DNA of 17,599 bases, taken from JAGMCJ01 sp046761005 (lineage in GTDB: Archaea > Thermoplasmatota > Thermoplasmata > RBG-16-68-12 > JAGMCJ01). The stretch is taken from the NCBI GenBank assembly GCA_046761005.1, contig JBHIFI010000032.1:1-17599 (forward strand). The letters run 5' to 3'. Each line of letters starts with the position of its first letter. The stretch's first letter is position 1. The translations under genes were made by a program, and so were the position numbers. Positions 6,539 to 13,200 of the stretch are shown one piece after another. Under the pieces are notes generated by a model that did not search any database, had not been told where the DNA came from, and was given only the letters and a program-made list of their open reading frames with translations.

Positions 6539-6557
6539 CCTAGGAGGCATTCCTAGG
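6539..6557 (+). promoter_or_regulatory. Perfect hairpin enclosing an AGGAGG sequence before the lipoate ligase gene
   Basis: CCTAGGA, loop GGCAT, TCCTAGG form a perfect 7-bp stem in the 69-nt gap between the radical SAM gene and the ligase gene. The 5' arm and loop contain AGGAGG (6542-6547), the best ribosome-binding sequence in the gap, yet it is 23 nt from the ATG at 6571. Folding might alter initiation of the second gene, or the element might mark RNA processing. Function is inferred only. Confidence 0.35.
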
Positions 6558-6570
6558 CTCCGGGCGGGTT

Positions 6571-7335
6571 ATGGAGATGAGATGGAGGCTTCTTGAAACA
6601 GGACATTCGAACGCCTTCCACAACATGGCTATGGATGAGGCCATAATGGAAGCACGGAAAGAGGGCAAGGTCCCGCCCACATTGAGGTTGTACGGTTGGA
6701 GCCCCAAGGCGGTATCCATAGGATATTTCCAGAGGCTGCACGACGGAGTATACGTTGAGAAATGCAGAGATCTTGGAATCGATATTGTGAGGCGCATCAC
6801 AGGCGGCGGGGCGGTGTTTCATGATATGGAAGTCACCTACTCGGTCGTCGCATCCGAGACAGGCGACTCCATTCCCCAGAACATTCAGGAGTCTTATGAG
6901 CTCATTTGCGCCGGAATCGTGGAAGGTCTGAAGAATGCGGGACTCGAAGCGAGCATTTCTCCAACGAATGATGTGGTTGTGGGCTCAGCAAAAATCTCGG
7001 GAAACGCGCAGACAAGAAGAAAGGGAATCATCTTGCAGCATGGAACGATACTCTTAGATGCGGATTATGAAACCATGCTCAGCATATTAAAGGTCGGTGG
7101 GGAGAAAACGAGAAGAGGAACCATATGTATGCCGAGAGAGAGGGTGACATCCTTGAGGGAGTTGAGCCTTGATGGCTACGACTTCCAGAAAATCTCAAGC
7201 CAGCTAGTCAAAGGATTCGAAAAGGCCCTCGGAGCCGAGTTAGCGAGGGAGAGGCCCACTCGAGAGGAGTTGGAGAGGACGGAAGAACTCTCCCGGACGA
7301 AATACGCTTCACAGCAATGGATTGAGAGAAGATGA
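6571..7335 (+). CDS. lplA: Lipoate/octanoate-protein ligase, LplA family (catalytic domain form)
   Basis: This enzyme activates lipoate or octanoate with ATP and transfers it to a lysine on lipoyl-domain proteins such as GcvH or 2-oxoacid dehydrogenase E2. The 254-residue product has the family hallmarks: MAMDEAI (19-25), the RRITGGGAVFHD block (74-85) that binds the lipoyl-AMP intermediate, GSAKISGNAQ (138-147) with catalytic Lys141, and ILQHGTILLD (154-163). It is shorter than E. coli LplA (338 aa), as in archaeal and small LplA forms without the C-terminal accessory domain. The ribosome site is weak and ATG 6577 is an alternative start. Its TGA overlaps the ATG of the antiporter gene, so the two are probably translated together. 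Confidence 0.88.
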   Translation: MEMRWRLLETGHSNAFHNMAMDEAIMEARKEGKVPPTLRLYGWSPKAVSIGYFQRLHDGVYVEKCRDLGIDIVRRITGGGAVFHDMEVTYSVVASETGDSIPQNIQESYELICAGIVEGLKNAGLEASISPTNDVVVGSAKISGNAQTRRKGIILQHGTILLDADYETMLSILKVGGEKTRRGTICMPRERVTSLRELSLDGYDFQKISSQLVKGFEKALGAELARERPTREELERTEELSRTKYASQQWIERR

Positions 7336-8432
7336 TGTCGATGGTTCACAACGAGAAAGAAGGTCGCTTCGGCAAAGGCAGGTCTATTCTCTGCGTGTTG
7401 ATAAGTGTCCTGTTTCTCTTGAGCGTTGTGTTTGTACTTATCGAGGTTTCCCCAATCATCGTCTTCGCAATGAGCGCAATTACGATTGTGCCGCTAGCGT
7501 ACTTCATGGGCATCTCCACTGAGGAGCTTGCCAAGCGGCTTGGTCCAGGTTCTGGCGGTCTTCTGAATGCCACTTTCGGAAACGCGACGGAGCTGATCAT
7601 TGCACTGTTCGCACTTCGAGCGGGTCTCCATGAGATAGTTAAGGCCTCGTTGGCTGGCTCCATAATTGGCAATATCCTCTTCGTCCTCGGATTGAGCATG
7701 TTTGCAGGCGGGCTCAAGCACAAGATCCAGAGGTTTGAGAGGCGGGCGGCCGGAACATCATCCACGATGCTCGTCCTTGCGGTAGTGGCACTCACCATTC
7801 CCACCATGGCCACATTGTACTCCTCAATCATCGGCGGGGATCCAACCCAGATAGTGGACCTAAGCATCTGGACATCTGTTCTGCTTATTGTGGTCTATTT
7901 CGCGGGTCTAGTCTTCTCTCTTCACACTCACAAGAGCATCTTCAATCCGGTGGGCGGAATTGAGGAGCCAGGGTGGGGCAAGAAAGTTGCCATCGCGGGA
8001 CTCTTGATTTCGACCGTTTTCGTTTCCGTTGAGAGCGAGTTCCTCGTGGGGGCGATAGAGAGTTCATCGGAAGTCCTGGGTTTGAACGACCTCTTCGTGG
8101 GAGTCATCCTCATCGCCCTCATAGGTAATGCTGCTGAGCATGGAAGCGCTGTCGTGATGGCATACAAAAACAAGATGGACCTGAGCGTGCAGATCGCCAC
8201 AAGCTCGGCAACCCAGATTGCTCTCTTCGTCGCTCCCCTTCTCGTCTTCGCCTCACTTCTCTTCGGACCGCCAATGACTCTGGCATTTGAGATATTCGAG
8301 CTCATAGCTATAGCCCTCTCGGTCGCGATAGTCAATATGGCCTCCTCCGATGGAGAGTCCAACTGGTATGAGGGAGCTATGCTGGTCGTCGTCTATCTCA
8401 TAGTGGCGGTCGGGTTCTTCTACCATCCGTAG
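7332..8432 (+). CDS. Ca2+/H+ antiporter (CaCA superfamily, CAX type)
   Basis: The 366-residue product is a polytopic membrane protein of about 11 helices with the two inverted alpha repeats of the CaCA superfamily: GNATELIIA (83-91) and, near residues 264-270, GNAAEHGSAV. The Glu in each repeat binds the ion. The length and the GLLNATFGNATE context match the bacterial and archaeal CaxA group that exports Ca2+ in exchange for protons. Its ATG overlaps the ligase stop (ATGA), so it belongs to the same transcript even though a link between calcium export and lipoylation is not obvious. Two further in-frame Met codons (7335, 7341) are possible starts. The first 20 residues are polar and cytoplasmic. 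Confidence 0.92.
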   Translation: MMSMVHNEKEGRFGKGRSILCVLISVLFLLSVVFVLIEVSPIIVFAMSAITIVPLAYFMGISTEELAKRLGPGSGGLLNATFGNATELIIALFALRAGLHEIVKASLAGSIIGNILFVLGLSMFAGGLKHKIQRFERRAAGTSSTMLVLAVVALTIPTMATLYSSIIGGDPTQIVDLSIWTSVLLIVVYFAGLVFSLHTHKSIFNPVGGIEEPGWGKKVAIAGLLISTVFVSVESEFLVGAIESSSEVLGLNDLFVGVILIALIGNAAEHGSAVVMAYKNKMDLSVQIATSSATQIALFVAPLLVFASLLFGPPMTLAFEIFELIAIALSVAIVNMASSDGESNWYEGAMLVVVYLIVAVGFFYHP

Positions 8433-8463
8433 AAGCACTTCAGCAACCGACGCTAGGACTAAC

Positions 8464-8646
8464 TCATAGAAGGGCTCTAGCAAGCTCAACGTCCTCTGCC
8501 TGGATATTTCTGTATTTCACGAAAAGCAGGTCAAAGGGGCTGAATGTTCTCTCCTCGGTCAACCTCTTCGCTGTTGAAAGGTCCATCTCGACACAGATGC
8601 CATCAGGAGCGTACTCAGAATCGACCTTGCAGGTGATTTTTCCCAA
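8464..8646 (-). CDS. Small hypothetical protein, start uncertain
   Basis: The minus-strand frame ends in TAG at 8464 and reads GKITCKVDSEYAPDGICVEM, then DLSTAKRLTEERTFSPFDLLFVKYRNIQ. This is a balanced, protein-like composition with alternating strand and helix character. The only start codon in frame is TTG at 8646, without a ribosome site; the frame is open back to TAG at 8707-8709 and its upstream codons also look coding (DLVVGEDTHCLSSIS). The N-terminus may therefore have been lost, making this a gene remnant, or an unusual start is used. It converges on the antiporter gene with a 31-bp gap and diverges from the flavin-binding protein gene. I do not recognise the family. Confidence 0.4.
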   Translation of the reverse strand: MGKITCKVDSEYAPDGICVEMDLSTAKRLTEERTFSPFDLLFVKYRNIQAEDVELARALL

Positions 8647-8758
8647 GGAAATCGAGGAGAGACAATGTGTATCTTCTCCAACAACAAGGTCTGGACCTGA
8701 GATGGACTACTTGAAATAGAGAAAGGTAATTGAGATAAGTAGTCAGTGAGGTGTTCGT

Positions 8759-9343
8759 ATGTTGGACCAGCACACAAGAGAAATGAGAGGCTTCTACCAC
8801 TATTGTCCGGCAATCGCAACGATTGTGACTGTGAGCAGGGGCTCAGAAAAGGATGCAATGGCAGCCGCCTGGCACTCTCCAATCTCATTCAACCCACCAC
8901 TCTATGGCGTATCTATCTCTCCCAAGCGGCACACATTCCAGATGATAACAGAAGCGAGGGAGTTCGGAATCAACTTCGTGCCGTTTGATATGGCGAAACT
9001 CGTCGCCCAGGTCGGTGGCTGCAGCGGGAGAGACATCAACAAGTTCGAGCGGTTCAAGATTGAAGAGGTGGACCCTATCCAAACATCAGTTCCTATCATA
9101 AGGAATTCGTATGCGGCATATGAGTGCGTGCTCTTCGCCAACAATACATACGGAGACCATGAGTGGTTCGTTGGAGATGTAGTCGCTACGCATATCGATT
9201 CCTCGGCTTTCGATCCAAGTGGTGCGGTCAATGTCGAAAAGGTCGTGCCCACCCTGTATCTTGGCATGGATCTCTATCTCAAACTTATATCATCTGAGAA
9301 TATCAAGCTCGACAGGAAGAAGCTCGCCAGTTTGAAGAAGTAG
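8759..9343 (+). CDS. Flavin reductase-like protein, FMN-binding split barrel
   Basis: The 194-residue product matches the flavin reductase-like (flavoredoxin, DIM6/NTAB) family by its order of segments. An early PAIATIVTVSRG strand pair is followed by AAAWHSPISFNPPLYGVSIS, where the flavin phosphate is usually held, then SPKRHTFQMITEAREFGINF. Later come the ECVLFANNTYGDHEWFVGDV strands, typical of the second half of the barrel. Such proteins bind FMN and reduce it, or pass electrons to partners. Length is normal for the family. GAGGTG lies 5 nt before the ATG at 8759. Electron donor and partner are unknown, and nothing in the neighbouring genes identifies them. Confidence 0.85.
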   Translation: MLDQHTREMRGFYHYCPAIATIVTVSRGSEKDAMAAAWHSPISFNPPLYGVSISPKRHTFQMITEAREFGINFVPFDMAKLVAQVGGCSGRDINKFERFKIEEVDPIQTSVPIIRNSYAAYECVLFANNTYGDHEWFVGDVVATHIDSSAFDPSGAVNVEKVVPTLYLGMDLYLKLISSENIKLDRKKLASLKK

Positions 9344-9407
9344 CAAAAATCAAAACGTTCTTATCCTCTGGCCTCATGGATAATAGTAAGGGTAAGGGAT
9401 AGCAAGG

Positions 9408-9773
9408 ATGGTCGAGGTTGGAGAGTCCGAAGAAAACAAGGAAGAGCTCCTTGAGCTCAAGAGAAAGACATTCGAAAAAATCGAAGAACTCGCCAAAAGA
9501 GAGCGGGAGCTGGAAAAAAGAAGAAAAGTGATGCTTCAGGCAAGAAGAAAATTGGAGAAGCTGAGGATTGAACTGGCCGAGAAGGAGGAGAAGTTGGGGG
9601 AAAAGGAAGAACATCTGGCGCTCTGGGAAAGAGAGCTCAAGGTGATAGGTCAGAAACTGGCCGAGAAAAAAGCTTTTGCAGGAGTCCCGACTCCGGCGTC
9701 ACTTCGACCAGAAAGAAAGAGGAGGCTCTTCGGTCTAGGCAAGAGAAGAAAGAAGGCTTCGAAGTCACCGTAA
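9408..9773 (+). CDS. Short charged coiled-coil protein (121 aa)
   Basis: Residues about 8-90 form one long heptad-patterned helix rich in Glu, Lys and Arg (for example ELAKRERELEKRRKVMLQAR, LAEKEEKLGEKEEHL). A short Pro/Ala hinge (GVPTPASLRPERKRR) and a very basic tail (GLGKRRKKASKSP) follow. It is likely a soluble homo- or hetero-oligomer whose tail may touch nucleic acid or ribosomes. No family is recognised. The ATG lies 64 bp after the flavin reductase-like gene, with only a purine-rich AAGGGTAAGGG stretch upstream. The gene converges with another small coiled-coil gene 20 bp away. Confidence 0.7.
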   Translation: MVEVGESEENKEELLELKRKTFEKIEELAKRERELEKRRKVMLQARRKLEKLRIELAEKEEKLGEKEEHLALWERELKVIGQKLAEKKAFAGVPTPASLRPERKRRLFGLGKRRKKASKSP

Positions 9774-9784
9774 GCTCCAGACCG

Positions 9785-9789
9785 TTTTT
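9785..9789 (+). terminator. T-run in the gap between the converging coiled-coil genes
   Basis: The only obvious termination signal after the coiled-coil gene ending at 9773 is CCGTTTTTCTTG. Archaeal RNA polymerase can stop at short T-runs without a hairpin. Support is limited to this composition. Confidence 0.25.
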
Positions 9790-9793
9790 CTTG

Positions 9794-10012
9794 CTAGTAT
9801 TCCCTTCTGGGGTATTGCGGAGCCGGACCCCTTTCGAGTCTAGCAGCCTTCGTCTCAAGCTCCTTCACTCTTCTCTTCATCTTCTTCACGAGTTCTTCCT
9901 GCTTTGCGATCTTGACTTTCAGTTTCTCAGATTCCAATCTAAGCCTGGCGGCCTTGGCTCGGTCTCTGGCCCTTTTCTTCCCCACCTTTGCCTGCTTTAT
10001 GGATTTTGCCAT
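9794..10012 (-). CDS. Short basic coiled-coil protein (72 aa)
   Basis: The product begins MAKSIKQAKVGKKRARDRAK, is strongly basic for its first 30 residues, and then forms a helix with heptads (LESEKLKVKIAKQEELVKKM, VKELETKAARLERG) before a short PAPQYPRREY tail. I place the start at ATG 10012 because GGGGTG lies 5 nt upstream; a GTG at 10018 would add two residues. Basic N-terminus plus coiled coil suggests a small nucleic-acid or ribosome-associated protein, but this is inference and no family is recognised. It converges with the other coiled-coil gene and diverges from the giant surface protein gene. Confidence 0.65.
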   Translation of the reverse strand: MAKSIKQAKVGKKRARDRAKAARLRLESEKLKVKIAKQEELVKKMKRRVKELETKAARLERGPAPQYPRREY

Positions 10013-10058
10013 AATCACACCCCGCTAATTGGGTAGAGGCGACCTCGCGCCCATAGGC

Positions 10059-10070
10059 ATAAAGATAAAT
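10059..10070 (-). promoter_or_regulatory. TATA-like element of the 72-aa coiled-coil gene
   Basis: The minus strand reads ATTTATCTTTAT, about 50 nt upstream of the ATG at 10012, placing the transcript start near 10038. Moderate match to the archaeal consensus. Confidence 0.4.
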
Positions 10071-10188
10071 AGCCTAATAATTTCTTTGGTCGACGGCGAA
10101 AGGTAAGGATTGGAGTGTTATTGGACAAAAAATAGTGCGATAGAATACCCGAAAAAGAGATATACATCGCTGAAAACGACGATACAAC

Positions 10189-10200
10189 GAATAAATACAA
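10189..10200 (+). promoter_or_regulatory. TATA-like element of the giant surface protein gene
   Basis: GAATAAATACAA lies about 45-55 nt before the ATG at 10244, so transcription would start near 10218. AAGGT lies 7 nt before the ATG. The 225-bp gap between the two divergent genes therefore holds both promoters and is otherwise AT-rich with no visible gene. Confidence 0.4.
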
Positions 10201-10243
10201 AAGTTGCGAATGATAGGGTGTACTCAGGGATTAAGGTCTGCTC

Positions 10244-13200
10244 ATGCCCAAAAAGAAAAAGAAGAAATTCACTGAGGATTTCATAAAGAAGTGGAAGGAA
10301 ACCACAACCGAGGAAGAGATATCGAGGACAAAGAGAATTCTAAAGAGACAAGAGGAGTTACTGAGGAAGCATCCCAGAAATGTTAACCTGTGGTTCGCCA
10401 GAGGTGAGCTCCTCAGGAGCATTGGAGAGTATGAGAAGGCCCTCAAATGCTATGATGCCGTGGTAAAGCTTGAGCCAGAGCATAAAGCAGTCTATAATGC
10501 AAGAGCAAGTGTTCTGGCAGCTCTCGGCAGACGAGAGGAAGCGGTTAAGTCGTACCAAAAGGCGCTTGAGCTTGCAAGGAAGGCTGAGGAAGAGGTCCTA
10601 GAGGTAGAACCCGCAGTCAAAGATCTCGAAGAGCTTATAGAAGAAGTTATCCCTCCAGAGAAAATCAAGGAAATTATTGAGAAGATCGGGCCGCCAGAAG
10701 AGGAGGCTGAGGAGTATTTTGCCTGCCCCATGTGCGGCGAGCTCCTCGACCCTGAAGAAAGTCGATGTCCGACCTGCGGCACGGAGTTCTTGGAGGAGAT
10801 TGATGAAGAAGAAATCTTGAAAAGGCTCGAAGTGCTGGAATCCGAGATCGCGGAAAAGGAGAAGAAGCTCTCTCCCGAGGAAGAGGCCTATAGAAAGAAG
10901 CTTGAGAAGTGGAGGAGACAGGGCTATAACGTCCTTCCGCTGGAGGAGGTTCTGCAGAAGGAACCACACCGCGCAAGAACCGCTTTCTTCCAATTTGAGG
11001 AGAATCTGAAAAAGGTAGAGATACTGAGAGGGAGCCTTCGGTCCCTTCCCACTGAGGGTTTCGAGGAGGATATCGAAAAGATAGAGTTGATGCTGCGCTC
11101 ACCCTACAAGATTTGGGCGATCGAGGCTGAGATGGAGCGGCTCTGGGAGAAGGTTGAGGAGGAAGAAAGGAAGAGGGAAGTAGTCCCTCCGGAGAAGGAA
11201 ATTCCTCCGAAGGTTCCGCCGCGAGAGGGTCTGATAAACGGCAGACGAAGGGAGGCAATGATTCCCCCTGGCAGAATAAATGGATTAATAAATGGCATAG
11301 AGAGAGCCAGAAGGGGGCTGATAAACGGCCTCACAAACGGAATGGGAATGACCAACGGTCTTGGCTCACTAAGGTTTAAAAGGGAAGAAATCAGGGGAAG
11401 GTGGAAGCTCCTCCTCCCGATCGCGGTGGCTATGATTCTAGTCGCATCTTCTTTCTTTGTCACAGTTGCGAGGGTTACGGAAGGGAAAATAGCAATAGAC
11501 GGGAGCATCGATGACTGGAAGGGTGTTTTGCTCACCGAGAGTAGGGAGTCACCGATGTTGAACCCGAACGTGGATATCGTAGAGACCGCTGTCTATGATG
11601 ATTCGGGTTTCCTGACTTTCTACGTACAAGTGTTGGGAACCATACTGCAAGGAAATGGAGATGAGTTGCTGGACACCTTTTTCATCTTCATGGACACGGA
11701 TAGGAGTGGGGCGACAGGTTATAGAATAGAGGGAATAGGCGCCGATAGGATGATCGAGATTTTCGGTTCTGGCAACACGGTCACTCAGGCACTCATGCAC
11801 GAATATGACACTGCAAGAGGTAAGGATGACTGGAATGGCTGGTTCAAGCCCAGGAGCATTAGGGCGGTGGCAGATTCTTCCAATCTTGAAGCTGAAGTCG
11901 ATTGGAACATTCTTTCCATGGATGTACACCCAATCGATGTGCTGTTTGCCTCTCATGGATTCGATGGGGACCAAGACATGGCTGACCTTGTGGTTTCGAA
12001 TGTAGGCGGCTCACTGGAAGTAGTCGAGGAAAGCTATCTCGACGATTGGGTGGTTTCGGGCACGAATGAGATTCTTCTTAGGCTGACCATGACTGCCCAT
12101 GGAATGGATATTCAAATCACTCAGATATATGCAGAAATGATTGGGACAGCCTCTCCCAGTGAAATCTCTGACGTGAAGTTACTGGATGAGAACCTGGTCA
12201 CCATCGACACAACGTATCCCTCAAACATAGTGACATTCGAATTGAATCTGACAGTTCAGGAAGGTTCCTTTGAAGTCTTGTACGTGGCCGTTGATACGAC
12301 GAGCGCATCGCAGAACACTGTTGGAATGCGGATAAGACAGCCCTCAGACGTTCTCACGGAAGGTGGCTCTGTCACTCTGAGGACGGAGAATCCAGCGAAT
12401 GGTATAGGACTAGGATATCTCGGTTCCGTTAAGGAGGGCTACTCGATCGACGGTGCTTTCTTCGATTGGGTCGGAACGCCTGACATGCCTGGAGATGTCT
12501 CAAACGACAATCCTAACATCGATATTGTGAGTTACTCCTCGGCCAATGAGACAGATAGTTTCTTCTTTTTCTTGGAGGTTGAAGGACGGATTCTGAAGGG
12601 GACAGCGATACCATACACCGGCAGAGAGAAAATCGTGCCTCCACCGACTGTTGACACCGACCTTGATTCTGTTCCGAACGACGTAGACGGGCCTAATGGT
12701 ACGGATATCTACAGATACGATTTTGACAACGATGGGATCCCCGATTCCATGGAAGGGGGAGATGTGGATAGCGATGGCTTAGTAGACTATCCCGCAGGCC
12801 CAGACCTGTATTTGAATACAACGATTCGGAATGATTACCTCCCTGAGTACCGTGGGAAGAATGTGAGTAGATACATAGGGCCGGTAGAGAAGCCTCAAAA
12901 CGTGGGAGAGGATGTGCTAAGGGCCTTCGTAGACACCGAGCCGGGTGTGGGCTATCTCTATGATAGAGAGACAGGTTTCTATGCTGACTACCTCCTCGAA
13001 ATAAGCGGGAAGAACGGAGACGAGCTAAAGAGAGAATTTCTTTCTTTCGGTGGAGTATCACCAGGACAGTGGATATGGGACCCTGCAGGAACTCCTAGTT
13101 TTGCGAAGGATCCCAACAAACTTGAAGCGGGTGTGGATCTCACGGGTCTCCTCATTGGTCCCACTTTCGATGTGCGATTCGACACTACGGATTGGAGCGG

